In this document: positions 1 through 9,660 of the stretch, piece after piece
Layout of the letters: the number at the start of each line of letters is the position of its first letter
Position numbering within the stretch: position 1 is the stretch's first letter
NCBI RefSeq assembly: GCF_007097145.1
Contig: NZ_VJVZ01000001.1
Span: forward strand, 310,001-374,000
DNA: 64,000 nucleotides
Reading direction: 5' to 3'
Source: Flavobacterium zepuense
GTDB lineage: Bacteria; Bacteroidota; Bacteroidia; Flavobacteriales; Flavobacteriaceae
Notes under the pieces: model-generated
What the model saw: the letters and a program-made list of their open reading frames with translations, nothing else
What the model was told of the DNA's origin: nothing
Database searches by the model: none
Program-made: the position numbers and the translations under genes

Positions 1-590
1 GTTCGCCCAACAACCCAACTGCTAATTGTATTGATGCTGTGGAGTTTATAATCCAAAACTTTAAAGGCATAGTGGTTGTAGATGAAGCTTATATCGACTT
101 TTCTGATAAGGAATCGCTGTCCCAAAAAATCGATCAATACCCTAACCTAATTGTTCTTCAAACCCTTAGCAAAGCCTGGGGACTGGCAGCAGCACGAGTG
201 GGTATTGCGTTTACAAATTCGGCAATTATTAACTTTCTGAATAAAGTAAAGCCGCCATATAATATTAGTGCGCCTAACCAACAGGCTGCTTTACAGGCTT
301 TAAACGAAGTAGATAGATACGAATATGAGAAAGCAATATTAATACGGGAACGTGAAAAAATGCTGTTAGAGCTTCAGAATATCTGCCTTATAAAAAAGAT
401 ATATCCATCAGAAACCAACTTTATTTTAATTGAAGTTACCGATGCAGATGGGATTTATAATGCGTTAACTTCACAAAATATAATTATACGAAACCGAAAT
501 AAAGTGATACGTAACTGCCTGAGGCTTACGGTGGGGTCTCCCGAAGAAAATGCAGCATTACTAACCGCTTTACAAAACATATCAGCATGA
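1..590 (+). CDS. hisC: Histidinol-phosphate aminotransferase, C-terminal part (start lies outside the window)
   Basis: PLP-dependent aminotransferase that converts imidazole-acetol phosphate to L-histidinol phosphate. The frame is open from base 3 and begins with SPNNPT, the conserved aminotransferase substrate/PLP loop, so the GTG at 39 is internal. Further in are the DEAYIDF segment and [13 protein letters not shown], which contains the Schiff-base lysine region of class I/II aminotransferases. The 3' end overlaps hisB by four bases (ATGA), which together with the following his genes makes the identity firm. About half of the usual 340-350 residues is present. Upstream hisG and hisD would be expected just left of the window, which I cannot see. 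Confidence 0.95.
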   Translation, partial: SPNNPTANCIDAVEFIIQNFKGIVVVDEAYIDFSDKESLSQKIDQYPNLIVLQTLSKAWGLAAARVGIAFTNSAIINFLNKVKPPYNISAPNQQAALQALNEVDRYEYEKAILIREREKMLLELQNICLIKKIYPSETNFILIEVTDADGIYNALTSQNIIIRNRNKVIRNCLRLTVGSPEENAALLTALQNISA

Positions 591-1675
591 AAAAAGTACT
601 TTTTATAGACCGCGACGGCACGCTTGTTATCGAGCCACCCACAGATTACCAATTAGATAGCCTTGAAAAATTGGAGTTTTATCCCGGCGTTTTTTCTAAC
701 CTATCGCGCATTGTGCGTGAAATGGATTACGAGCTGGTAATAGTTACAAATCAGGATGGCCTGGGCACCGACTCTTTTCCTGAAGACACATTTTGGCCGG
801 CAAACAACAAAATGCTACAGGCCTTTAAAAATGAAGGCATCACGTTTGCAGAGATCATTATTGATAAGAGCTTTCCGCATGAAAATTTGCTATCGCGTAA
901 GCCCGGCACTGCGTTATTAACGCACTATCTAAAAGGCAATTACGACCTAAAAAATAGCTACGTTATTGGCGACAGGCAAACCGATGTACAACTGGCAAAA
1001 AATTTGGGGAGTAAGTCGATTTACATGGGCGCTGAAGCCTGCGAAGCTGATTTAGTGACCCAAAGCTGGGAGGCCATTTATAACTTTTTAAAAGCAGTGC
1101 CCCGCGCCGCCACAGTTATCCGAAAAACCAATGAAACCGATATTTTTGTCGAAGTAAATCTAAATGGTAGTGGTAAAAGCAACATAAGTACCGGCCTGGC
1201 ATTTTTTGACCATATGCTCGACCAGCTGGCGCGCCACGGTAACGTAGACCTGACAATTAAGGTTGACGGCGACCTGCAAATTGATGAGCACCACACGATT
1301 GAAGATACTGCCATAGCTTTGGGAGATGCCTTTTTACAGGCTTTGGGTAGTAAAAAAGGCATTGAACGCTACGGTTTCTTACTGCCTATGGACGATTGCC
1401 TGGCGCAGGTTGCCATAGATTTTGGTGGTCGCCCCTGGCTGGTTTGGGATGCTGGCTTTAAGCGCGAAAAAATTGGCGAAATGCCTACCGAAATGTTCAT
1501 GCATTTTTTTAAATCATTCAGTGACAGTGCCAAATGCAACCTGAACATTAAGGTCGAGGGCACCAACGAGCACCACAAGATCGAATCGATTTTTAAGGCA
1601 TTTGCCAAAGCCATTAAGATGGCTGTGCAGCAAACCGACAACTTTAAAATACCAAGCACCAAAGGAACATTATGA
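587..1675 (+). CDS. hisB: Bifunctional histidinol-phosphatase / imidazoleglycerol-phosphate dehydratase
   Basis: Catalyses two steps of histidine synthesis. Residues about 1-160 form a HAD-type phosphatase (FIDRDGTL, nucleophile and acid Asp8/Asp10). Residues about 170-362 form the IGP dehydratase, with the paired metal-binding motifs DEHHTIED and NEHHKIES. At 362 aa it has the normal length of the fused enterobacterial/Bacteroidota form. It starts inside the hisC stop (ATGA) and its own stop overlaps hisH in the same way, so translation is probably coupled through the operon. Confidence 0.97.
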   Translation: MKKVLFIDRDGTLVIEPPTDYQLDSLEKLEFYPGVFSNLSRIVREMDYELVIVTNQDGLGTDSFPEDTFWPANNKMLQAFKNEGITFAEIIIDKSFPHENLLSRKPGTALLTHYLKGNYDLKNSYVIGDRQTDVQLAKNLGSKSIYMGAEACEADLVTQSWEAIYNFLKAVPRAATVIRKTNETDIFVEVNLNGSGKSNISTGLAFFDHMLDQLARHGNVDLTIKVDGDLQIDEHHTIEDTAIALGDAFLQALGSKKGIERYGFLLPMDDCLAQVAIDFGGRPWLVWDAGFKREKIGEMPTEMFMHFFKSFSDSAKCNLNIKVEGTNEHHKIESIFKAFAKAIKMAVQQTDNFKIPSTKGTL

Positions 1676-2250
1676 TAGCCATACTAAAATACAATGCAGG
1701 CAACACACAATCGGTAGAAAATGCTGTTAAACGGCTTGGTTATGAGTGTGTTGTGACCGATGACAGGCAATTACTGCAAAGCGCTGAAAAGGTAATTTTT
1801 CCGGGTGTGGGAGAGGCAGCTTCGGCAATGGAATATTTGCGGGGAAAGAATCTGGACGAGGTAGTTAAATCATTGACACAACCCGTTTTAGGGATTTGCC
1901 TCGGCCTGCAATTGATGTGTAGGTATTCTGAAGAAGGTGACACAAATGGCCTTGGGATTTTTGATGTGGATGTGAAGAAATTCCCACCAAAAGACAAAGT
2001 ACCACATATGGGATGGAATACGATTTCAAAGTCTGAAAACCAACTATTTAACCGTCTTTTACCGGATGATAATGTTTACTTTGTGCACAGCTATTATGCT
2101 GAATTATCGCAATTTACCATTGCCGAATGCGACTATATTTTGCCTTTTAGTGCCGCCCTGCAAAAGAATAATTTTTACGCAGTTCAGTTCCACACCGAGA
2201 AATCAGGCACAGTGGGCGAACAAATACTTACTAACTTCCTGAAATTATGA
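1672..2250 (+). CDS. hisH: Imidazole glycerol phosphate synthase, glutaminase subunit
   Basis: Class I glutamine amidotransferase subunit that releases ammonia for HisF. The catalytic triad is visible: Cys76 in GICLGLQ, and His174 and Glu176 in VQFHTEKSG. At 192 aa it is of normal length. It overlaps hisB and hisA by four bases each. Its partner hisF is two genes downstream, and the two proteins form the heterodimer that makes IGP and AICAR. Confidence 0.97.
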   Translation: MIAILKYNAGNTQSVENAVKRLGYECVVTDDRQLLQSAEKVIFPGVGEAASAMEYLRGKNLDEVVKSLTQPVLGICLGLQLMCRYSEEGDTNGLGIFDVDVKKFPPKDKVPHMGWNTISKSENQLFNRLLPDDNVYFVHSYYAELSQFTIAECDYILPFSAALQKNNFYAVQFHTEKSGTVGEQILTNFLKL

Positions 2251-2960
2251 GGATTATACCGGCAATAGATATTATTAACGGCAAATGCGTGCGCCTTACC
2301 AAAGGCGATTACAGCACACAGAAAATATACAACGAAAACCCAATAGAAGTCGCTAAACAGTTTGAAAATGAAGGCATTAAATACCTGCACCTGGTAGATT
2401 TAGACGGCGCAAAGTTAGGTAAGATAATTAACCATAAAGTACTGGAAACCATAGTGTTACAAACCAATCTGAACATTGATTTTGGTGGTGGCATTAAAAC
2501 CGAAACCGATTTAAATATAGCCTTTAATGCTGGTGCACAGCAAATTACAGCAGGAAGCATAGCCGTTAAAAGCCCTGAAACTGTTTACGAATGGCTGACT
2601 AAGCACGGTGCGGACAAAATCATATTGGGAGCTGATTGCCTTAACCGTAAAATAGCTACAGCCGGATGGCTGGAAAACAGTGAGTTAGATGTGATCGACT
2701 TTATAAAAGCGTATAAGGAAAAGGGAATCAGTAATGTTATTTGTACTGATATAAGCAAGGATGGAATGCTGCAAGGTGCTTCTAATGAGCTGTATACAGA
2801 TATTTTGAGTAGTGTCAACGTTAAGCTGATCGCAAGCGGAGGGATATCCTCAATGGATGATGTACTGCAAATGCAACAGATTGGTTGTGAGGGTGTAATA
2901 ATAGGAAAAGCCATTTACGAAGGCAAAATTTCATTAAAAGAATTGAGCGTATTATGCTGA
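2247..2960 (+). CDS. hisA: ProFAR isomerase (phosphoribosylformimino-AICAR-P isomerase)
   Basis: A (beta/alpha)8-barrel isomerase that converts ProFAR to PRFAR. The N-terminus [15 protein letters not shown] carries the catalytic Asp8. The duplicated half-barrel phosphate-binding motifs are visible ([10 protein letters not shown] and [10 protein letters not shown]). At 237 aa it is of normal length. It overlaps hisH by four bases and hisF by seven, in the standard hisHAF order. Confidence 0.97.
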   Translation: MRIIPAIDIINGKCVRLTKGDYSTQKIYNENPIEVAKQFENEGIKYLHLVDLDGAKLGKIINHKVLETIVLQTNLNIDFGGGIKTETDLNIAFNAGAQQITAGSIAVKSPETVYEWLTKHGADKIILGADCLNRKIATAGWLENSELDVIDFIKAYKEKGISNVICTDISKDGMLQGASNELYTDILSSVNVKLIASGGISSMDDVLQMQQIGCEGVIIGKAIYEGKISLKELSVLC

Positions 2961-3706
2961 AAAAGAGAATCATACCATGTTTTGATATCAAAGATGGCCG
3001 CGTGGTTAAGGGCATTAACTTTGTGGGGCTTCGGGATGCCGGTAATCCTGTGGAATTAGCGGCACAATACGCCCTTGCCGGCGCGGATGAGCTTGTATTT
3101 CTGGACATTATGGCTACAGAGCAAAACCGAAAAACGCTAACCGACCTGGTCTCTCAAATTGCTGCGGAAATCAACATACCGTTTACGGTGGGTGGCGGCA
3201 TTAACTTAGTAGCTGATGCTGATAAGATTATCCGCAGCGGAGCTGATAAAATCAGCCTGAATTCATCGGCTGTTAAAAGCCCGCAATTGATTACTGATAT
3301 TGCCAAAACACTTGGTACACAAGCAGTTGTAGTAGCCATAGATACTAAGCTTATTAACGGTAAGTGGGAAGTTTTTATAAACGGCGGAAAAATTGCAACA
3401 GGCTTAAATACAATAGAATGGGCTAAAAAAGCATCGCAATTAGGTGCCGGAGAACTGCTCCTGACTTCTATGAATAACGACGGTACCAAGTCCGGTTTCG
3501 CGATCGATATTCTCAATTTAGTATGCGATAGTGTTGATATTCCGGTGATTGCGTCGGGGGGTGCGGGGAGCAAGGAGCATTTCAAGGAGGTTTTTACCAA
3601 AACTAAGGCTACAGCGGCACTTGCAGCCAGCATTTTTCATTACGGAGAGGTTGGCATTCAGGAACTTAAGGATTATTTAAAAACAGAAAACATTGCTATA
3701 CGATGA
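2954..3706 (+). CDS. hisF: Imidazole glycerol phosphate synthase, cyclase subunit
   Basis: A (beta/alpha)8-barrel cyclase partner of HisH. The N-terminus [16 protein letters not shown] carries the catalytic Asp11. VGGGIN and ASGGAGS are the phosphate-binding loops of the two half barrels. At 250 aa it is of normal length. Its start overlaps the hisA stop and its stop overlaps the hisIE start (ATGA). Confidence 0.97.
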   Translation: MLKKRIIPCFDIKDGRVVKGINFVGLRDAGNPVELAAQYALAGADELVFLDIMATEQNRKTLTDLVSQIAAEINIPFTVGGGINLVADADKIIRSGADKISLNSSAVKSPQLITDIAKTLGTQAVVVAIDTKLINGKWEVFINGGKIATGLNTIEWAKKASQLGAGELLLTSMNNDGTKSGFAIDILNLVCDSVDIPVIASGGAGSKEHFKEVFTKTKATAALAASIFHYGEVGIQELKDYLKTENIAIR

Positions 3707-4305
3707 CATTAGATTTCAACAAAACAAACGGACTGATACCTGTAATTATTCAGGATACATTTAGCCTTAAAGTGCTGATGCTGGGGTACATGAACGAAGA
3801 AGCCTACCAAAAAACGGTATCCGAGAAAAAAGTCACCTTTTTTAGCCGAAGCCGTAACGAACTGTGGACTAAAGGCCAAACATCGGGCAACTATTTGAAT
3901 GTGGTGGAGATCCTGCCCGACTGCGATAACGATACGCTGCTTATAACCGTAGTCCCCGAAGGGCCAACCTGCCACACCGGTAACGAAAGCTGCTTTAATT
4001 CAAGTACTTACAAAGGATTTCTGTATCAGTTGGAGCAAATTATCGATGAGAAGATATCGGGCGATGACCCAACCTCTTATACTAACCAATTATACAAAAG
4101 AGGCATCAATAAAGTGGCACAAAAGGTTGGCGAAGAGGCTGTTGAGCTTGTAATTGAGGCAAAAGACAATGACGATAAACTGTTTAAGAACGAAGCGGCT
4201 GATTTGCTGTATCACTTCCTTATCTTACTGAAAGCCAAGAATATAAAACTCCAAGACATCGAAGCCATCCTCAAAAACAGGAATCAGGGCGATTCTGTAA
4301 AATAA
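3703..4305 (+). CDS. hisIE: Bifunctional phosphoribosyl-AMP cyclohydrolase / phosphoribosyl-ATP pyrophosphatase
   Basis: Catalyses the second and third steps of histidine biosynthesis. Residues about 1-105 are the HisI cyclohydrolase, with zinc ligands Cys74, Cys90 and Cys97 and the Mg-binding DCDND segment. Residues about 108-200 are the all-helical HisE pyrophosphohydrolase (the [11 protein letters not shown] helix). At 200 aa it is the normal fused length. It is the last gene of the visible histidine operon, and a long non-coding stretch with a hairpin terminator follows. Confidence 0.97.
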   Translation: MTLDFNKTNGLIPVIIQDTFSLKVLMLGYMNEEAYQKTVSEKKVTFFSRSRNELWTKGQTSGNYLNVVEILPDCDNDTLLITVVPEGPTCHTGNESCFNSSTYKGFLYQLEQIIDEKISGDDPTSYTNQLYKRGINKVAQKVGEEAVELVIEAKDNDDKLFKNEAADLLYHFLILLKAKNIKLQDIEAILKNRNQGDSVK

Positions 4306-4359
4306 ACAGTACAAATGTATAGTGGTTTACACAAAAACAGGTGTTTTTAAAAATGCTTA

Positions 4360-4448
4360 ATATTTCACTTTTGGATTTTGAATTGCGTAAAAGTTCGTTT
4401 TATTAAGTTCTGAAAACAAACCATTTAATTTTGATATTTCACTTTTGG
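4360..4448. repeat. 15-bp direct repeat pair
   Basis: ATATTTCACTTTTGG occurs at 4360-4374 and again at 4434-4448, 74 bp apart. It could be a protein-binding site pair or an intergenic repeat residue. Nothing else supports either reading. Confidence 0.6.
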
Positions 4449-4458
4449 TACATTAAAT

Positions 4459-4475
4459 ATCGCGATTTTCGCGAT
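4459..4475. repeat. 7-bp inverted repeat (ATCGCGA / TCGCGAT)
   Basis: Perfect 7-bp arms with a 3-nt spacer, GC-richer than the surroundings and without a following T-run. This makes an operator or small hairpin more likely than a terminator. Confidence 0.5.
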
Positions 4476-4580
4476 CAGCAAAAATAGCATGTATAATAAT
4501 TTAGCACATTAAGAATTGAGAGGATAGATGATAGACGCAAGATGATAGACTCACTTTCCTCCCATAATAAAAATATCCGC

Positions 4581-4620
4581 AGGTAGTACTGAAGTAATGG
4601 CTTCAGTACTACCTATTTTA
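4581..4620 (+). terminator. Rho-independent terminator after the his operon
   Basis: A perfect 14-bp stem (4581-4594 with 4601-4614) and 6-nt loop, followed by ATTTTA. It lies 276 bp after hisIE and just before the promoter-like element of the next operon, so it separates the two transcription units. Confidence 0.75.
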
Positions 4621-4628
4621 TCCCGTTG

Positions 4629-4636
4629 TAACTTTG
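4629..4636 (+). promoter_or_regulatory. Bacteroidota -7 promoter element (TAACTTTG)
   Basis: Exact match to TAnnTTTG, 98 bp before the ATG at 4734 and just after the terminator, in the right place to drive the MoxR/bpX-type operon. I do not see a clear -33 TTTG at the expected spacing. Confidence 0.45.
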
Positions 4637-4733
4637 CAAAAATTAATAGCATCTTTAGCCCAATATTTTTTTGCCGATTTGCTATAAAATTGTTTCTTTG
4701 GTTTATCAATCACCTTTCCGGCTATCTGCGATT

Positions 4734-5372
4734 ATGGAACAGCCCAAGCAGCCTTTTTTAGAAACCCTATACCATTTGCGCACGATAGAGCAGGTTATTT
4801 TATACAATAAAATGGCCGAAATCCCTGCAAGTGAGGCAACCGCAGCGGTCGATTTTTTGGAGTCGGAATACGAGCGTGAGGCAACAGGCTATCCGTATAC
4901 AGCACCAAAGTTTGATGCCGCCGCAGCGTTATGGGGTGCCAAAACGCTTTATAATGCCGCGCAACTGATGGTGTACCGCGATACTAAATCGGCTGAATTA
5001 GCTGCACTCCTGCCACCTTTTCCCGGTACGCCCGATGCTTCGGCAATGCTCTCGGCTGATATCTGCCTGCGCTTTTTGCCGCAGGTGGCCTGGCAACTGC
5101 ATAATATAGATGCCGAAGACCCGCTTATCGCAGTGCTCAGGCAAAGGCTGGTGCAATTTCATTATTCTGCCATAGTGTTTGATGTTGAAATTCAAGACAT
5201 TGCCATCGAACCGCTGTTTAAAAACGATTGCTTCAGGCAGTTGTATATTGACAGGGTAACCGAACGCAAAGCCGCAAAATGGGCTGCCCTGCCCGCCATA
5301 AAAGAGCAGGTACTGGCTAACCTGGGTAACCATAAAGCATTGTTCTGGCGGGAAATAGATTTAATAAATTAA
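4734..5372 (+). CDS. Uncharacterised protein, first gene of the MoxR/vWA/bpX-type operon
   Basis: A 212-residue soluble, mostly helical, Ala/Leu-rich protein without signal peptide or membrane segment. The ATG at 4734 (MEQPKQPF) is chosen over the in-frame TTG at 4671, because the upstream extension is hydrophobic and uncharacteristic. No family is recognised. It is 36 bp upstream of the MoxR gene on the same strand and has the same codon style, so it is probably cotranscribed and part of the same system. It could be an adaptor or substrate of the ATPase, but nothing in the sequence proves this. Confidence 0.8.
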   Translation: MEQPKQPFLETLYHLRTIEQVILYNKMAEIPASEATAAVDFLESEYEREATGYPYTAPKFDAAAALWGAKTLYNAAQLMVYRDTKSAELAALLPPFPGTPDASAMLSADICLRFLPQVAWQLHNIDAEDPLIAVLRQRLVQFHYSAIVFDVEIQDIAIEPLFKNDCFRQLYIDRVTERKAAKWAALPAIKEQVLANLGNHKALFWREIDLIN

Positions 5373-5408
5373 AATATCGGCTACAAAGCCATAATTATAC
5401 AATACAAA

Positions 5409-6539
5409 ATGACTTCGATAGAAAAGCTTAATGAAGTTTTAAAGAGCCTTAAAGATACCTTTGTAGGCAAGAATGAAATTATAGACCTTTTGGGCATCAG
5501 CCTTATAGCGCGTGAAAATGCCTTTTTACTGGGCCCTCCCGGTACGGCAAAGAGCGCCATTGTGCGCGCCCTGTCCAATAAAATAGATGAAGGCAAAAAC
5601 TTTGAATACCTGCTAACCCGCTTTACCGAGCCTAACGAGATCTTTGGCCCGTTCGACATTCGTAAACTAAAAGAGGGCGAGCTTGTTACCAATACCAATG
5701 GCATGATGCCCGAGGCAAGCATGGTTTTCCTGGATGAGATATTTAACGCCAACTCGGCCATACTCAACAGCCTGTTAATGGCGCTTAACGAAAAAATATT
5801 TCGCCGCGGTAAAGAAACCCGCAAACTGCCCGCCTTAATGTTTGTGGGTGCCAGCAACGTACTACCCGAAGATGAGGCACTTAATGCCCTGTTAGACCGT
5901 TTTTTGGTGCGCATTAAATGCGATTACGTAGACCCGGATTTGCTGCACGAGGTACTGCTTGCCGGGTGGAAACTGGAAAATAACGCTGCCGCTGAAAGCC
6001 TTACAGTATCTGCCGAAGAGGTTAAGGCGCTACAGGCCGCAAGCCGCCGCGTTAGCCTTAACAACATAAGGCTACAGTATGTAGATGTGGTGCACAGCCT
6101 GCGCAATACCGGCATAAAAGTGTCGGACAGGCGGGCGGTTAAACTGCAAAACCTTATTGCTGCCAGCGCCCTTATGTGCGGCCGCGAGGAGGCAATATTG
6201 TCGGATCTTTGGGTGCTTAAATACATTTGGGATACCGAGGAGCAAATCGAAGTCTTAGAGGGTATTATTAACGCCGTGATAGAAAAAGACGAAGCCCCCA
6301 ACGCCCACCCGCAGGCGGTTTTTAATAAAACACCCAACCCCGAAGAGCTTATTAAAGAGGTGCAGCACTTAAACGAAAAGTGGCTGCAGGAAGGGCTGTC
6401 TTTTGAAGAAAAGAACATTATAAAAGACAAGCTGCGCTACCTGCAATCGCGTTGCGACTGGGTTAAAAACAACGAGCAAAAACAGTATATTGGCAAGGAG
6501 ATAGAAACGCTATGGCAGAAGATACTGCAAACCATATAA
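5409..6539 (+). CDS. MoxR-family AAA+ ATPase (RavA-like)
   Basis: AAA+ ATPase of the MoxR/RavA branch, which act as chaperone-like remodellers together with von Willebrand A (vWA) proteins. Visible motifs are Walker A GPPGTAKS (42-49), Walker B MVFLDEIF with Asp109-Glu110, sensor-1 GASN (about 147-150) and LLDRF with a likely arginine finger at 164. The C-terminal 190 residues form the helical lid and a family-specific tail. At 376 aa it is shorter than E. coli RavA (about 500). Its 3' end overlaps the next gene by 28 bases and a vWA protein follows two genes on, which is the characteristic MoxR-vWA pairing. Confidence 0.93.
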   Translation: MTSIEKLNEVLKSLKDTFVGKNEIIDLLGISLIARENAFLLGPPGTAKSAIVRALSNKIDEGKNFEYLLTRFTEPNEIFGPFDIRKLKEGELVTNTNGMMPEASMVFLDEIFNANSAILNSLLMALNEKIFRRGKETRKLPALMFVGASNVLPEDEALNALLDRFLVRIKCDYVDPDLLHEVLLAGWKLENNAAAESLTVSAEEVKALQAASRRVSLNNIRLQYVDVVHSLRNTGIKVSDRRAVKLQNLIAASALMCGREEAILSDLWVLKYIWDTEEQIEVLEGIINAVIEKDEAPNAHPQAVFNKTPNPEELIKEVQHLNEKWLQEGLSFEEKNIIKDKLRYLQSRCDWVKNNEQKQYIGKEIETLWQKILQTI

Positions 6540-7246
6540 CTACCTATATTTTAGAAATACCCATATCTAATACATTGCTATTAGGGCACATACGCCATTG
6601 GGATAACCTAAAGGGCGCTACCGATGATGCTACCATCTGGATAAAGGATATTACGCAGCAGCAGGCCGATAGCCCCGAAATTATGGCGATACCGTATAAA
6701 ACACTGTACTACCAAAAAGATAATTTACTGTTTGTAAAAGGCAGCCTGTTGCCCGTAAAAAAAATGAGGTCGGCACTGCTATGGTCGCCTTTAGACAGGT
6801 TGTTGCCGGTAAGCCTGCCCCCGCTAAACCATAATTTTTTCGGGATTACCAATGGAGTTTCTGTAAACATAATCCCTTCGGCTACAGAGCAGGAACCGTA
6901 CGCCCTGCTGCTAAATCGCGATGCAGCCGCAAGCTATATAACATCGGCGCCTAAAGTGCGCCTTCAAAATTTGCATTATTCAGGTATTGATGATAACATA
7001 CTTATACTGGGCACACCCCTGCTACCTGTTAGCGGGCAAACCTACTGGCGCGTAAACAACATGCTGCTGCCCGCAGGCTATGATTTTGAATTGCCCCTGC
7101 TGTACAGCACCGTAGAGAACCTGATAGCCCCCGATGGCAACCATCTTATTATTTGGCAAATAAATGGCAGCTATACCCTACTGCCTAAAGAGGCCGTTAT
7201 GCCACTATCCATCAGTTCATTCCGTTTAACCTACCCTACTGCTTAA
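6512..7246 (+). CDS. Uncharacterised small partner (bpX-type) in the MoxR-vWA operon
   Basis: A 244-residue protein with no signal peptide or membrane helix. It is predicted to be mostly beta: repeated short hydrophobic strands separated by turns, with W and P in turns. It starts 28 bp inside the MoxR gene and ends 2 bp before the vWA gene, so it is translationally coupled to both. In the published MoxR-vWA-beta-propeller ternary systems a short beta-rich protein of the bpX series sits at this position. I infer membership from context and composition, and cannot say which bpX family it belongs to. Confidence 0.75.
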   Translation: MAEDTANHITTYILEIPISNTLLLGHIRHWDNLKGATDDATIWIKDITQQQADSPEIMAIPYKTLYYQKDNLLFVKGSLLPVKKMRSALLWSPLDRLLPVSLPPLNHNFFGITNGVSVNIIPSATEQEPYALLLNRDAAASYITSAPKVRLQNLHYSGIDDNILILGTPLLPVSGQTYWRVNNMLLPAGYDFELPLLYSTVENLIAPDGNHLIIWQINGSYTLLPKEAVMPLSISSFRLTYPTA

Positions 7247-7248
7247 TT

Positions 7249-9660
7249 ATGGAGTTACAAGAGTATTTTCAGTCGTACAGCAGTTACTTTTGGGAATGGG
7301 AAAACGAGGTACATTCGCCTCAAGGCGTTTATGAATCGGCTACTATCGTAAACGGTAGCACCATAGGATACGAAGCTTATATTATGGAGGTTTTAGAATA
7401 CCTTGCAGAAGAAAGCATACCGCCTTTCGGCTCGCTTTTGCTTGCCCTTATCGCTACCAACTCTAATTCGCAAGCCGCCATGGGTAAAGTGTTTGCAGAT
7501 GAATCCAAGCCTTTTAAAGACAATCCTTCGATAATCGACATGTTGGCCGAATCAAGGGCGTTTTTAGATAAACTTGCGGCACTGCCACAAAATTATAAGT
7601 TGGGCAATAAAAGAAAACAGGTATTACAAGCTGTGTTTTCGGGTTGCCATAACAGGATTTCTTCCGAAAAAGCAAAAACTATTTTAGGCGAATATAAACA
7701 GCACCGCCATCACTTGTTACGAGCAGGTAGTAAGATAAATTTCAGTTTTGCTACGTTTCAGAAAGACTTTCGTACACTGGCTTTACTAAATAAAAAGTAT
7801 ACATCGGTAGATGATATACTTCTTGCCATAGGAGGCCTGCCGCAGCTCCCTGAAATTTCAGAGGCAATAGCCGAAGAGCCGGTAAGCACCACCCAGCCTG
7901 ATCTTGTTCAGCAGCTTATACAGGACCCACGAACATTCCCGGTAGGCAGCCTTATAAAGCGCATCTGGTCGGGCCTCAACATACCCATGCACCATTTTGC
8001 GGGTGGCAGGCAACCGCTGGGCGGCATATCCGACCTGACCAATAAAGGCGATTTTGACAAGCTGCTCATCTCAGAATTTGCTAACGATGATGATGTTTTT
8101 ATGCAGCGCCTTGCCAATAATGAGGCCTTGTACATAGAGCGCGAGGTTCCGCCCGAAAATGACAAATTTTTGAGGATATTACTGGTAGATGTCTCCTTAA
8201 AAAACTGGGGCACACCTAAGATACTGGCGTATGCAGCCGCACTGGGTGTGGCTACGCATCCTAAAACCAATATTGAGTGCAAAATAATTGCCGTAGCGCA
8301 GGAGTACCAGGAAGTGTATTATACATCGGTAGAGGATGTTATTACTGGGCTGGATGTCCTCAGCGGCAAGCTGGATGCATCAGCCGGGTTAAGCGCCTTT
8401 TTAGAAAGCGAGCATACCAAAGGCAGCCCTGAGATATTTGTAATCTCAACAAGCGGTGCCTTAAAGCTGCCTGCGGTGCAAAAGGTGCTTAACGACCATC
8501 ACGAAAAAATAAAGTACGTTATAGAGCCCGACCATCAGGGCAACCTTAACTTTTATAAGATACAAAACCGTGCGCGCAAGCTGGTGCTGCACCTGTACCT
8601 TCCGTTAGAAGAACTTTGGCAAAACAGGCCTAAAGAAGACAATTCAGCAAAAGGTAAAACACGAAAAGCCAATTCGGCGGTTTCAATACCTGATTACCCC
8701 ATCCTTTTCCCTTTGCGAGCCAATATTATTGATAAGTTTTGGCTTAATGGGTACATTTACCTCCTTACGGCCAACAGGAGCTTGTACCGCACCTATTTAA
8801 AAAATATTCCGGAAAGAGAGTATTCTCCTATTAACCATAAACATAAGGGTTGCGAACTGCTGTTAGAGAACCTGTCAATAAAATCGGGAGGTTTGCATGC
8901 ACTGGGCCGCGAGGACGGCCACTACATTCTTGTGTCCTATTACAAGAGGGAAGGTATTATTAGCTATCATAATTTAAATACATCCGAATATCACAAATTG
9001 CCTTTTGAGGGAAAGGATAAGAATTATAATCTCTTTTATTTTAACGAAGTAAATACGTATTGCATGATTGATGAAGCTCTTACAGAGAATCAAAATATTA
9101 CAAAAAACGATAGAGGGTTACAAATAGAAATAGTAAGATCGCACATTAAGGTAGAAAATGAGTACAATAAATATAAAGCCGAATTAGGTAATTATACTTA
9201 CAACCCCGGGAGCAACATTCTTAAAAACTTTTTGCCCGCCTGTATAGATACCGAAGGTAAGCTGCACTTGTACAAGCATGAGTTTAATGTAAACCTGCAC
9301 AACAATGAGGTACACAGCACGTTCAGGATGTATAGCAATCGCAGTTACACTCCACAGGTCAACGCGCATTATGACAACAGCACTGATAAAAGCAAACTGC
9401 TCTTCCCTGATGGCAGTGAGATTATAAGGGATAAACGCGGTATGTTTATACTGATAAGCAGTAACCCCGCCATACCAAAAATATACCTGCCTGCAAGCCT
9501 GGATTACAATCTTGGCCTTGCTGCCGGCGATGATTTTGCCGGAAATGACTATTTTTATAAGGATAAAAGCAATGCGCCACTGTTAAAAATAAGCGTGAAC
9601 AGTTTTAACCATAAATACCTTGAGCCGTTTATAAATACCATTTTAAACCATGGAGCTTAG
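7249..9660 (+). CDS. vWA-domain protein with C-terminal beta-propeller-like region (MoxR-vWA-bpX system core)
   Basis: An 803-residue protein. Residues 1-200 are helical and of unknown fold. Residues about 250-300 carry the ISDLTNKGDFDKLLISEFA and RLANNEALYIERE-type segment that precedes the vWA domain in these systems. The vWA domain spans about 307-460, with the metal-site start LLVDVSLKNWGTP (Asp314, Ser316). Residues about 470-800 show repeated strand-turn blocks ending in hydrophobics, consistent with a beta-propeller. MoxR ATPases act on vWA partners, so this is the likely target or arm of the 5409 ATPase. The start is 2 bp after the previous gene, and its stop overlaps the next gene by 11 bases. 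The propeller call rests on pattern only. Confidence 0.85.
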   Translation: MELQEYFQSYSSYFWEWENEVHSPQGVYESATIVNGSTIGYEAYIMEVLEYLAEESIPPFGSLLLALIATNSNSQAAMGKVFADESKPFKDNPSIIDMLAESRAFLDKLAALPQNYKLGNKRKQVLQAVFSGCHNRISSEKAKTILGEYKQHRHHLLRAGSKINFSFATFQKDFRTLALLNKKYTSVDDILLAIGGLPQLPEISEAIAEEPVSTTQPDLVQQLIQDPRTFPVGSLIKRIWSGLNIPMHHFAGGRQPLGGISDLTNKGDFDKLLISEFANDDDVFMQRLANNEALYIEREVPPENDKFLRILLVDVSLKNWGTPKILAYAAALGVATHPKTNIECKIIAVAQEYQEVYYTSVEDVITGLDVLSGKLDASAGLSAFLESEHTKGSPEIFVISTSGALKLPAVQKVLNDHHEKIKYVIEPDHQGNLNFYKIQNRARKLVLHLYLPLEELWQNRPKEDNSAKGKTRKANSAVSIPDYPILFPLRANIIDKFWLNGYIYLLTANRSLYRTYLKNIPEREYSPINHKHKGCELLLENLSIKSGGLHALGREDGHYILVSYYKREGIISYHNLNTSEYHKLPFEGKDKNYNLFYFNEVNTYCMIDEALTENQNITKNDRGLQIEIVRSHIKVENEYNKYKAELGNYTYNPGSNILKNFLPACIDTEGKLHLYKHEFNVNLHNNEVHSTFRMYSNRSYTPQVNAHYDNSTDKSKLLFPDGSEIIRDKRGMFILISSNPAIPKIYLPASLDYNLGLAAGDDFAGNDYFYKDKSNAPLLKISVNSFNHKYLEPFINTILNHGA

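Larger units (their letters stand above)
4306..4733. other. Long intergenic region after the histidine operon
   Basis: I find no convincing gene here. It holds a 15-bp direct repeat (ATATTTCACTTTTGG at 4360-4374 and 4434-4448), a short GC-containing palindrome at 4459-4475, and a 10-bp direct repeat (GATGATAGAC at 4527-4536 and 4541-4550). It also holds a strong hairpin terminator at 4581-4620 and a TAACTTTG promoter-like element at 4629-4636 that would serve the next operon. Confidence 0.7.

Noticed and set aside
4671..4733. TTG start for the first bpX-operon gene
   Set aside because: The extension is hydrophobic and not like the rest; ATG at 4734 gives a clean soluble protein.
7249..9660. 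Degenerate vWA metal site (DxS-L-K instead of DxSxS)
   Set aside because: From memory this Asp-x-Ser...Trp-Gly pattern is usual in this family, so it is not taken as a sign of decay.
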